Below, one piece after another: positions 23,251 to 31,215 of a stretch of 32,423 bases of DNA. Source of the stretch: Bog-159 sp049511415 (lineage in GTDB: Bacteria; Acidobacteriota; Terriglobia; Bryobacterales; Bryobacteraceae); assembly GCA_049511415.1 (NCBI GenBank), contig JBEKYC010000105.1, positions 1-32,423 of the forward strand, written 5' to 3'. Every line of letters begins with the position of its first letter. Position 1 is the first letter of the stretch. A model generated the notes under the pieces. The model was not told where the DNA came from, made no database searches, and saw only the letters and a program-made list of their open reading frames with translations. The translations under genes and the position numbers were made by a program.

Positions 23251-24513
23251 ATGACCAAGCGAACATCACCCGGATGGGTTTTGGGCGGTGTTTTTCTAGG
23301 TATTACAGGGCTTGCGGTGGCAGGCGGCGCGGGTTCGGGCGCGATATCCGTCGAGGAGAGCGGCAGCGGTGACGCCATCGTGTTTCTGCCGGGGCTAGGG
23401 TGCCGGGGCGCTGTGTGGAATGCGGTGTCGCGGCGTCTGTCCGGCTGTCACAACGTTCTTGTGTCGATCGGCGGATTTGGCGGAGTGCCAGGAACGCAGA
23501 CCGATTTTGCCGTGGTGCGCGATGCGGTTGCGCAACTGGTCCAGGACAAGCATTGGCGCAACGCCGTGCTGGTGGGCCATAGCTTCGGCGGGAATCTGGC
23601 GCTCGCGCTGGCTGTCTCGCGGCCGGAGTTGTTCCGGAAGGTGGTGATTCTGGATGCGTATCCCTTCCCCGCCGCTATGGTGAAACCGGACATGACGCCC
23701 GACGGCGCACGCCAGTTGGCCGCCGCTATGCGGCCGGTGCTGGCCGGCTTGACCGACGAGCAGTTTCGCATGCAACAGACCCAATCATTGCGGATGATGA
23801 TTACTGAGGAGCGTGAATTTCAGATGGTGCTCTCCTGGATGCTTGCGTCCGATCGGCGGACCATCGCCGAAGCGCAGTTCGAAGCATTGTCCACGGATCT
23901 GCGTCCGGCCATCCACAATATCCAGTGCCCGCTTTTGGTGCTCGGGTCGTGGCGGGGCAGGGAATCGCTCGGCTTGACGCGTGATTCGGTGGCAGCCACT
24001 CTCCGGGAGCAGTACCGGACTGCTCCGCGCTGTCGGATCGAGATTTCCCGTTCCGCGCGGCATTTCCTATTGCTGGACGATCCGGAGTGGGTCGCGGCGG
24101 CAGATTGCGGGTTTCATCGGCCAATGAACGCGAAGCAAAGGGAACGGCTGTTTCTGGAACTGTTCCGCGACTACCGCGAACGGGTCTTGCGGTTGTGCCG
24201 TGGATACCTCACCTCGCCGGATGACGCCGAGGATCTGTTCCAGGAAATCATGACGAGGGTATGGAACAGCCTGCCGGAGTTTCGCGGCGAAGCGCGAGCC
24301 AGCACGTGGGAGCGGATGGCGGCGCTACATGAGGCGATTGCCGCTCTCGCGGAGCAGGACCGGCTTATCGCTACGCTGCTGCTGGAGGGTCTCAGTTGCA
24401 AGGAGATCGCCGAGATCACCGGCATCACGGTGAATTATGTTGGGGTGAAGATCACGCGCATCAAGCAGGCACTCGAAAAATCTCTGAGGGAGTCGCGCTA
24501 TGGAAACGTTTGA
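23251..24513 (+). CDS. Alpha/beta hydrolase fused to an ECF-type sigma factor
   Basis: The 420-residue frame joins two proteins. Residues 1-285 are an alpha/beta hydrolase with a hydrophobic N-terminal helix (9-28), VFLPGLGCRGAVWN, the nucleophile elbow GHSFGG (S111) and a catalytic His in ARHFLLLDDPEW (H271). From M292 it is a sigma-70 family protein: RLFLELFRDYRERVLRLCRG and AEDLFQEIMTRVWNSLPEFR (sigma-2), then IATLLLEGLSCKEIAEITGI and NYVGVKITRIKQALEKSL (sigma-4). At the seam, reading one base fewer in GCGGCGG (24094-24100) would end the hydrolase as QIAGFIGQ with a TGA overlapping ATG 24124 (ATGA). So these were probably two coupled genes joined by a one-base insertion, or the base is an error. 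The sigma part also lacks the usual linker after STW. AAGGAG precedes the ATG. Confidence 0.85.
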   Translation: MTKRTSPGWVLGGVFLGITGLAVAGGAGSGAISVEESGSGDAIVFLPGLGCRGAVWNAVSRRLSGCHNVLVSIGGFGGVPGTQTDFAVVRDAVAQLVQDKHWRNAVLVGHSFGGNLALALAVSRPELFRKVVILDAYPFPAAMVKPDMTPDGARQLAAAMRPVLAGLTDEQFRMQQTQSLRMMITEEREFQMVLSWMLASDRRTIAEAQFEALSTDLRPAIHNIQCPLLVLGSWRGRESLGLTRDSVAATLREQYRTAPRCRIEISRSARHFLLLDDPEWVAAADCGFHRPMNAKQRERLFLELFRDYRERVLRLCRGYLTSPDDAEDLFQEIMTRVWNSLPEFRGEARASTWERMAALHEAIAALAEQDRLIATLLLEGLSCKEIAEITGITVNYVGVKITRIKQALEKSLRESRYGNV

Positions 24514-25090
24514 GGAATTGCAGGTACTTTGGCAGAAGCAGACCACCGCTCCGCGGATTTCCGCGCAGGATCTCATGCGGCATGTTCGGGGCCATAGCAG
24601 GAAACATCTGACCATTTTCGCTGTTAAAACCACTGCGGTGGCGGTACTCACCGGGATCATGCTGGCGGTGGTGTGGGGATCACCGGCAGCTTTGGCTGGT
24701 GCTCTCCTGGTGGCTGCGGGCGCGGTGGTGACACTCGCAGTGGATTGGATGGCGCATGTCACTCTGGCGCGTCTTGAATTCACCGCGCCAGCGGCTGGAT
24801 TCGTTTCCACCGCCCTACAAAAGCTGCGCGGCCTGGCAAGGCCGCAGCCGGTGCAGTACGCCGGGGTCTTGGTCGGGCTGATGGCGGGGCTGAACGTGAT
24901 GGAGGCGGCGTTGCTCCACGGCGTGCTGTGGGAGTGGCGTCTGGCCGCGCACCTTTTCCTTTCGATGCTGGTGATTGTGGCGAGCTGGGGCGGACTGAGG
25001 GTTCGCGCGCGGCGGTTTGAGCGGGAGACGCGCCCGCTGATCGAGCGGCTGGAAGCGTTCAGCGCTGGTGGGGCGGAGGCATCGCAGTAG
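24500..25090 (+). CDS. Integral membrane protein downstream of the sigma factor
   Basis: The 196-residue protein starts METFEELQVLWQKQ and has an N-terminal cytoplasmic part of about 38 residues, then hydrophobic helices near 40-60, 63-85, 118-140 and 146-164, and a charged tail. It overlaps the sigma coding region by 14 bases, so the two are co-translated. The position and the soluble N-terminus followed by membrane helices suggest an anti-sigma-like partner, but it shows no zinc-binding HxxxCxxC motif. Function is inferred from position only. Confidence 0.75.
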   Translation: METFEELQVLWQKQTTAPRISAQDLMRHVRGHSRKHLTIFAVKTTAVAVLTGIMLAVVWGSPAALAGALLVAAGAVVTLAVDWMAHVTLARLEFTAPAAGFVSTALQKLRGLARPQPVQYAGVLVGLMAGLNVMEAALLHGVLWEWRLAAHLFLSMLVIVASWGGLRVRARRFERETRPLIERLEAFSAGGAEASQ

Positions 25091-25419
25091 ACCTATGGAA
25101 GCTGGCTCAATGCGCCGGTTGAGGACCGAACTGCGCTGATGCCGGGCACACGCGCGAGTCCTGAAATTATCCAGAGACAGTCCATCGTTTGTCTCGCAAA
25201 CGAACGCCACACAATCGGCGAGTCTCAGGAAACTCGCCTGCGATTATATTTGCTTGAACTTACTTTTCGCTTTGGTCACACCACGGCATATTTTTTCCAT
25301 CAATGATTCCGGAGAGTGCGTAGGGTAGACACGGGGTTAGGCGTGTTTTTGACGCGCGAAGATGGTGAGGACCTGCGACGACTGGCATGCTATGCTTCGG
25401 GTAATGCAGGCGAGACACC
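25091..25419. other. 329-base intergenic region
   Basis: No gene is supported. A 6-bp stem (GGCGAG with CTCGCC around 25217-25238) is present without a T-run. An extended -10-like TGCTATGCT lies near 25387-25395, just before the amidohydrolase. Nothing else stands out. Confidence 0.4.
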
Positions 25420-26370
25420 ATGCAACGAAGGACTTTCGTCAAATCGACTATGTTGGCCGCGGCCGCACCGCGTCTTTGGTCCCAGACGGAACCGACGTGG
25501 GGCGGGCCAGTGGTCGACACTCACCTGCATCTGCGCCGCGATGCCGACGAGTGCTTCACGCACATGCAAGGGTGCGGCGTGACGCATGCCGTACTGTTGA
25601 CGTCGGCGAAAGATGAAGAGCGGGCGAAGCAGGAAATGGATAGGCGGCCGGGCCGTTTTGCGCGGTCCGTTTCAGCCGACCCGGCTGGTGCCGACGCCGA
25701 TCTCGTCTTTCGGGACGCCCTGCGCAGCGGGGCGATCAGCATCGGCGAAATTAAGTACCACTTAGCGCTGGACTCGCCGGAGATGCGCCGCCTCTACGAC
25801 GTCGCCGCCGAATTCCAGGTGCCCTTGATGATGCACATTCAGAACTTTCCTCACTTTCCGGGTGAACTTCCCTACAGCACGGGCTATCCGCGGTTCGACA
25901 AGATTCTGAAGGCTTACCCGAAGACGATTTTCGTGGGGCACGCCGATCTTTTCTGGGCGCACATCAGCGCCGACGTCCCCACCGATCGCGGCTATCCCAC
26001 CGGGCCGGTCAAACCCGGAGGATTGACCGACCGTTGGCTGTCCGATTTCCCGAATCTCTACGCGGATATGTCCGCGAATTCAGGAAATAACGCACTCGCG
26101 CGCGATGCCGATTTTTCACGCGGTTTCATCGTTCGCCACCGCAGTAAGTTGATTTTTGGCAGCGATTGCAGTTGCACCGACGGCAACGGCGCGGGCATCT
26201 CGCAGGGCAATAATCCTGAAGCCGCGCGCTTGAACGGAAAGTGCGTCGCCCGTGCCACGCTGCGACTGCTGAAAGAATGGACGACGGCCGAGATTTTCCG
26301 GCAGGTGACGTGGGAAAACCCCAAGAAGGTCTTCAATCTGCGCCTTCAATACCCGCTTTCAAGCGCATAG
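25420..26370 (+). CDS. Exported amidohydrolase-family metal-dependent hydrolase (COG2159)
   Basis: The 316-residue protein begins MQRRTFVKSTMLAAAAPRLW, a twin-arginine-like signal. The TIM-barrel metal site is visible: DTHLHL (D33, H35, H37), GEIKYH, MMHIQNF, VGHAD and FGSDCSC with the late Asp. This is the amidohydrolase 2 family, which includes decarboxylases and lactonases. The pattern H-x-H, Lys/His and Asp is present, so it is probably active. The substrate cannot be read from the sequence. It stands alone on its strand, and the start fits the signal peptide, although the ribosome site is weak. Confidence 0.87.
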   Translation: MQRRTFVKSTMLAAAAPRLWSQTEPTWGGPVVDTHLHLRRDADECFTHMQGCGVTHAVLLTSAKDEERAKQEMDRRPGRFARSVSADPAGADADLVFRDALRSGAISIGEIKYHLALDSPEMRRLYDVAAEFQVPLMMHIQNFPHFPGELPYSTGYPRFDKILKAYPKTIFVGHADLFWAHISADVPTDRGYPTGPVKPGGLTDRWLSDFPNLYADMSANSGNNALARDADFSRGFIVRHRSKLIFGSDCSCTDGNGAGISQGNNPEAARLNGKCVARATLRLLKEWTTAEIFRQVTWENPKKVFNLRLQYPLSSA

Positions 26371-26599
26371 GCGGCTAGCCCAACGAACCCCGCCTCAGAG
26401 CATTTGTATCGACGGGTCCACAATGCACCCAACCCGTCACGCCGCCAGACGTGGGGATGGGCGGCGCGATTGGTGACGCGATTCTCTCACAGGGCCGGGG
26501 CCGTCATCCGCCGCGCCGCTCGAAAAGATGGCGAGCGGCACCGTCGGCGGCCGCGCGCTAGTTGTGGAGTACACTTGAGGGGACGAAAGGTCAACCGAT

Positions 26600-26791
26600 A
26601 TGGCAGAGAAACCCGAGAAGAAGGATAAGAAAAACAAGGCGGCGCCCGTCAGCGAACCGCCGGCAGATGCGGCGCCTGTCGAGAAGAAGAACGCACCGCC
26701 AAAATTGAGAATTCCCCAATTGGCGAAGAAGAGCAAGTCCAGGTTGCCACGGCGACAGAAGAAGGCACTTCAGAAGGCAGCCGAGAAGTAG
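26600..26791 (+). CDS. Small Lys/Pro-rich basic protein
   Basis: The 63-residue product starts MAEKPEKKDKKNKAAP, with an Ala/Pro-rich middle and a basic tail KKSKSRLPRRQKKALQKAAE. About 30% of residues are Lys or Arg. AGGGGACGAAAGG lies 9-20 bases upstream of the ATG. The tail RLPRRxKKxxxKxA is frequent in small hypothetical proteins of soil bacteria; it may bind nucleic acid. The call rests on composition, start context and a clean stop. Confidence 0.6.
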   Translation: MAEKPEKKDKKNKAAPVSEPPADAAPVEKKNAPPKLRIPQLAKKSKSRLPRRQKKALQKAAEK

Positions 26792-26906
26792 TTGGCTCCA
26801 GGAAGAGCCTGCGCACATTCTGATCGACTCCATCTGCGCGAAGGCGCATTGCCCCTTAAGCTGTGCGCGATAAGCCGCCGTTCGTGGGTTTTGCCGCAGA
26901 GTGCGC

Positions 26907-27410
26907 TCAGGCGCCATGGGAGACGAACCTGAAGAACCGCCATGGACGCCCGTTGACGATGCGTCCGTTCTCTTCATACGAACCATGCGCATGACTCGAA
27001 ATTGCGGTTCGCCAGAAGAGGACGGCTTGCGCATTTAATTCGAGGACCCTGACGAGCCATTCGCCCGGACGTTCATTCCAAAGAAGCGTTGCCATTCTCT
27101 GCCCTACTCCGCTCCTTCGAAATCTGCGGATAACAAAGAACTCATGCACGTCATGGGCGCCAATGTCGCCTAGCCACTCAACTGCTGGTCCGACAAGCGC
27201 GAACCCGGCGATCGAATCGCCTAACTTCGCCAAATACGCGTCGGAGCCGTTCTCCCAGACCAAGGACGTGTCATAAGAGTAGCTTCCATCGGCTTTGGTA
27301 TCGATTTCAAACCACTCTGCCATATCGTGAATGTAGTGCTCGAACAAATTCCGGAGCAAAACATCCGACTCCGGACCAATCTTTGAAATCAAGAGATTAG
27401 ACGGCGACAT
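26907..27410 (-). CDS. GNAT-family N-acetyltransferase
   Basis: The 167-residue protein has the GNAT order: an N-terminal strand-helix (LLISKIGPESDVLLRNLFEH), a central strand (SIAGFALVG), the acetyl-CoA loop strand HEFFVIRRFRRSGVGQRMAT with the R-x-x-G-x-G/A core (RRSGVG), and a C-terminal part LELNAQAVLFWRTAI. The final residues GRPWRFFRFVSHG close the fold. It would transfer an acetyl group to an unknown amine. It is a single gene on the minus strand. Confidence 0.88.
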   Translation of the reverse strand: MSPSNLLISKIGPESDVLLRNLFEHYIHDMAEWFEIDTKADGSYSYDTSLVWENGSDAYLAKLGDSIAGFALVGPAVEWLGDIGAHDVHEFFVIRRFRRSGVGQRMATLLWNERPGEWLVRVLELNAQAVLFWRTAISSHAHGSYEENGRIVNGRPWRFFRFVSHGA

Positions 27411-27635
27411 CAGTATTGACCACTCGATTGACGCAAGGTTCAGTTTAGCTTGGCCGGCATTGATTCACCGCCCTTAGAAATGGAACAACAATTTGCCGGC
27501 GGCGTACCGCCGCTCGACTTGGCCCATCGTCAACGCAACGGTTTCGGACCGGCGCAGCATGGCAGGCAGGAGCAGCGTCAGCTTTTTAATGGAAGGGTCC
27601 TTCACCGTCGTCGAATTTTGACGCACGGCAAATTA

Positions 27636-30296
27636 TTACGGGTGTCTCAGCGCGGCCATCGGATCCACTTGCATGGCACGGCGAGCGGGGATATAACAGG
27701 CAGTCACCGCGATGCCAAGCAGAACCATGGCCCCGGCGCCAAACGTCAGCGGATCCGTCGCGGAGACGCTAAAAAGCAGGCTCGCGATCAACCGCGTCAG
27801 GAGAAATGCTAAGACGATACCAACGCCCACGCCCAGCAGGGCAAGCTTCGCTCCTTGCCCCAAGATCAGATGCAAAACGTCGCGCCGCTGCGCCCCGAGG
27901 GCCATGCGAACTCCGATTTCATGCGTGCGCTGCGAGGTCGAGTACGAAATCACGCCAAAAATTCCGACTGCCGCAAGCATCAGGGCAATCGCGCTGAACG
28001 AACCTAGAAGGAACGTGCGGAATCGTTCCCGCGAGACGGATTGGCCGAGCATATCCGGGAAGGATGCCACATCCGTCACGGGGAGATCCTTGTCAATGGA
28101 GTGAACCGCCTGGCGAATGGCGGCGGCCAGGCTCGATGCGCTCAACGAACTTCTTACCACGACCTCCCCGCCATAAAGAGGCGCTTGCGCGAAGGGCACA
28201 TACATCATGGGGCCGGGTTTTTTGCTAAGCGCCACGTCCCGCACGTCGCCCACGACGCCGACGATCTCGCGCAACACATTGCCGTTTGGCGGAAATCCGA
28301 ATCTCATTTGCCTTCCAATCGGGTCCTGGTTCGGGAAATAACGCCGCGCCAGCGTTTCGCTAATGATCGCTACGCGCGGATTGGACTGCGAATCTTGCTC
28401 GGAGAAAAAACGGCCTCGCAGCAGCGGAATTCGCATCACGTGAAAATACCCGGGACTCGCCGTGGTGTAATCGGCGGTAGTGGACTTGCCGGGAGGAAGC
28501 GGGGGATCTCCTACAATGCTGAACGTGAAGGCGGCTTGGCCCTGGCGGTCCATGGGCAGCGGAGCGGCCAGAGCGGAATCCTCGAAACCAGGCTGCGCCT
28601 GCAGGCGCGCCAGCAATTCCTTGGAGAAGGCCGTCCATTGTTGCGGCGTCGAGTATTGAAATTGCGGAAGGGAAACCTCGGCTTCCGTGACGCTGTTCGG
28701 ATCGAAGCCCGGATTGACCGACGTCACCAGCGCAAAGCTGCGGATCAGGAGGCCGCCCGCAACCAGGAGCACCATGGCCAGCGATATTTCCGCGATTGCC
28801 AGGAAACTTCGCACATGCTGGCCGCCACGCTGGCCAGTACGCTCGCCGCCCTCCTTGAGGTTCGTCTGCAAGTTGGACGGGGTTGCCAGGAGTGCGGGGG
28901 CCAGTCCAAACGTGAGCGCTGCAGCCAGAGACAACACCAGCGCGAATACCAGGACCGGGACTCCCACATGAATCGAACTGATCTGGACCAATTCGGTCGG
29001 CAGGAAAGACTGGAGACTCCGGACAGCCCCCACCGCAAGAAGCACACCGGCAACTCCGCCGAGCAACCCTAGCAGAACGCTCTCGGTCAGCAATTGGCAG
29101 ACAATACGGGCGCGCGACGCCCCCAGCGCGATTCGCACAGCCACTTCTCTCCCGCGGGAAGTGGCCTTGGCCAGAAGCAGGTTCGCGATATTGGCGCAGG
29201 CGATCAATAGGAGCAGGGCAACCGCGCTCAGCATAATCAGCAGCGCGGGCTTCAAGTTCCCCACCACCGCCTCACGATAGGGCTGAATTCGGATCGTCAA
29301 GCCGGAATCTTCCGCGGCAAACTCCTTCGCGAGCCGGGCGCCTAGGGTGTCCATCTCGGCCTGAGCTTTCACCACGGAAACGCCTGGCTTGAGCCGGCCG
29401 ATCACAGCCAGCAGACGCACGCCCGGCCGTGATGTCAACGGCCCGAACAGCGGGTCCTCGATCACGGAAATCCACACGTCCTGACGGGGAGCGCCCTCAG
29501 GATAGCGAAAGCTTGCCGGTAAGATTCCGACTACGGTAAACGAACGCATGTCCAGAGCGATGGATTGGCCAACAAGACCCGGATTGGCGCCGAAGCGGCT
29601 TCGCCAGAGATTTTCGCTCAAAACGGCCACGGCCGCCGCGCCTGGCTTGCCATCCTCGGGCAACAGCGTTCGGCCCAGCAGCGGCTTTGCCTTCAGCACC
29701 GCAAAAATCTCAGGCGTCACGTCCGCGGTGTTCACAATGGCGGGCTCGCCTGCCTGGGTCAATGTGAGATCGTGAAATGCATTTCCCGCCATCTCGCTAA
29801 AAACGTGGTTCTGGGCGCGTAACTCGGCGAAGTCCCTGTAGGAGATGGTTGACAGCGCCTCTGGCCGATTCAGCGGGACATCGAACATCAGGACCAGTTG
29901 ATGGGCATCCCGATACGGAAGCGATCGCAGCAGTACCGCGTTGACAAGGCTGAAAATCGCGGTGTTGGCGCCGATGCCCAAGGCGAGCGTGATTACGGCG
30001 ATGCCGGTGAAGGCGGGCGACTGTCGCAGTATACGAACGCCGTAGCGTAAGTCCTGGACGAAATCTTGAATCCAGTTCACGCGGCGAGTGTCGCGGCACT
30101 GTTCTTTGATTTGGTCTATCCGTCCAAATTCCCGCAAAGCCATGGCCCGCGCTTCGGTCTCAGTCATACCCGCGGCGATAGACTCGTTTGTGAGTTGCTG
30201 GATGTGAATCTCAATCTCGTGTTGCAGTTCCGCGTCGGCACTGTAACGGTGCAGCAATGCGTGAACACGTCGTTTGATGACCCGAATAGTCCGCAT
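27636..30296 (-). CDS. ADOP family permease (MacB-like, TIGR03434)
   Basis: The 886-residue protein starts with a helical prefix domain (MRTIRVIKRRVHALLHRYSA, with the ALREFG pattern) usual for PadR-linked ADOPs. Then follows WIQDFVQDLRYGVRILRQSP and the first helix TGIAVITLALGIGANTAIFS, a periplasmic MacB-core domain, and helices near 355-375, 410-435 and 445-470. The second half repeats the layout and ends ARRAMQVDPMAALRHP. This is the duplicated FtsX/MacB permease without its own ATPase typical of acidobacteria. It probably works in export or envelope signalling. The PadR gene lies 12 bases upstream on the same strand and likely controls it. Confidence 0.95.
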   Translation of the reverse strand: MRTIRVIKRRVHALLHRYSADAELQHEIEIHIQQLTNESIAAGMTETEARAMALREFGRIDQIKEQCRDTRRVNWIQDFVQDLRYGVRILRQSPAFTGIAVITLALGIGANTAIFSLVNAVLLRSLPYRDAHQLVLMFDVPLNRPEALSTISYRDFAELRAQNHVFSEMAGNAFHDLTLTQAGEPAIVNTADVTPEIFAVLKAKPLLGRTLLPEDGKPGAAAVAVLSENLWRSRFGANPGLVGQSIALDMRSFTVVGILPASFRYPEGAPRQDVWISVIEDPLFGPLTSRPGVRLLAVIGRLKPGVSVVKAQAEMDTLGARLAKEFAAEDSGLTIRIQPYREAVVGNLKPALLIMLSAVALLLLIACANIANLLLAKATSRGREVAVRIALGASRARIVCQLLTESVLLGLLGGVAGVLLAVGAVRSLQSFLPTELVQISSIHVGVPVLVFALVLSLAAALTFGLAPALLATPSNLQTNLKEGGERTGQRGGQHVRSFLAIAEISLAMVLLVAGGLLIRSFALVTSVNPGFDPNSVTEAEVSLPQFQYSTPQQWTAFSKELLARLQAQPGFEDSALAAPLPMDRQGQAAFTFSIVGDPPLPPGKSTTADYTTASPGYFHVMRIPLLRGRFFSEQDSQSNPRVAIISETLARRYFPNQDPIGRQMRFGFPPNGNVLREIVGVVGDVRDVALSKKPGPMMYVPFAQAPLYGGEVVVRSSLSASSLAAAIRQAVHSIDKDLPVTDVASFPDMLGQSVSRERFRTFLLGSFSAIALMLAAVGIFGVISYSTSQRTHEIGVRMALGAQRRDVLHLILGQGAKLALLGVGVGIVLAFLLTRLIASLLFSVSATDPLTFGAGAMVLLGIAVTACYIPARRAMQVDPMAALRHP

Positions 30297-30308
30297 AAAT
30301 ATCCCGCA

Positions 30309-30638
30309 TCAGGCGCTTTGGATGAGAAGGTGGACGGCCGAAGAGAGACGGTTCCAACTTTTGAGTTCGCGCTCCAGTTGTTTCCGGCCCTCCGGAGTTA
30401 GAGAGTAGACCTTCGCCGGCCGTCCCAGATCCGACTCCTCCCAGTCCGCGCAAATCCAGCCTTGATTTTCGAGCCGGTGCAGTGCCGGATACAGGGAGCC
30501 TTGGCCCACTGACAGAGTGTCGCCCGAGAGTGTTTGTATCCGCTTCGCTACACCCCAACCATGGAGGGGCTTGCGGGCGATGGTCTTCAGAATCAAAAGG
30601 TCGAGTGTTCCTTGCAACAAATCTGATGGTTTGGGCAT
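30309..30638 (-). CDS. PadR-family transcriptional regulator
   Basis: From ATG 30638 the protein has 109 residues: MPKPSDLLQGTLDLLILKTI, then LHGWGVAKRIQTLSGDTLSV, GQGSLYPALHRLENQGWICA and GRPAKVYSLTPEGRKQLERE. This is the winged-helix PadR N-terminal domain with a short C-terminal dimer helix. PadR genes of this type stand next to ADOP permeases and repress them. I chose ATG 30638 because the longer frame passes through the repeats upstream. Two 13-bp direct repeats lie 15-48 bases before its start and are likely its own operator. Confidence 0.94.
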   Translation of the reverse strand: MPKPSDLLQGTLDLLILKTIARKPLHGWGVAKRIQTLSGDTLSVGQGSLYPALHRLENQGWICADWEESDLGRPAKVYSLTPEGRKQLERELKSWNRLSSAVHLLIQSA

Positions 30639-30652
30639 ATTGTTGATGCCTA

Positions 30653-30686
30653 GACTATCGACAATGATACATCGACTATCGACAAT
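30653..30686. promoter_or_regulatory. Operator-like direct repeats before the PadR gene
   Basis: GACTATCGACAAT occurs at 30653-30665 and again at 30674-30686, a 21-base period (two helical turns), 15 to 48 bases upstream of the PadR start. The spacing puts two sites on one face of DNA, as for a dimeric autorepressor. No clear -10 or -35 is seen. Confidence 0.6.
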
Positions 30687-31215
30687 TGGCAAGAGGCAAT
30701 CGCAACCCCAGTCCGCCGGCCTCCTCCAGCGCGGTGGGCTATCGCTGTATCTCCTGCTGTTTCTGCGCAGACGGCGCTCGTTTCGGCGCGCCAGGTGCGC
30801 TGGTACATGCGCCGCGGTCCTTGGATCTACGGGCTGGCGGCGGCTGATGAACTGCGGCACAAGGTGGCGGCCGGTCCCTCGTCGTATAGGTTTCGGGCAT
30901 CGGCCCGACGTACACAAGCGTCTAGGCTGTGATGCCCGCGGCCGCATGGCAAGGAGCTTCGAGACACGGGCCAAATCGGATTTGATGCGGCGCATGTTTG
31001 CGCTCGCCCCTGGTTGGTTTTGACCCCAGCATCGTGTGGCGCCAGCGCCGTGCGGACGGCCTTATCCGGCCTTATCATTTGAGAAGGCAAGAGTACCATG
31101 CGTGCGATGACCGTCGTGGTATGGCAGGCCGACGATCACAGCGCACGGCAGCCAGTTCCCGCAGTGAGCAACTGGGCGCTGCTATACTTACGCCAGATCT
31201 TCAAGTGGGTCGGAA
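30687..31215. other. 529-base region without a supported gene
   Basis: A plus frame without a good start reads RQVRWYMRRGPWIYGLAAAD, then ELRHKVAAG (about 30790-30870), which looks protein-like and may be a gene remnant. A 10-base tandem repeat CGGCCTTATC lies near 31057-31076. TATACT at 31183-31188 is a possible -10 for the kinase gene at 31216, with no clear -35. Confidence 0.4.

Noticed and set aside
28041..29072. 343-codon plus frame opposite the ADOP gene
   Set aside because: It is the antisense of a well-matched permease, with no motif of its own.
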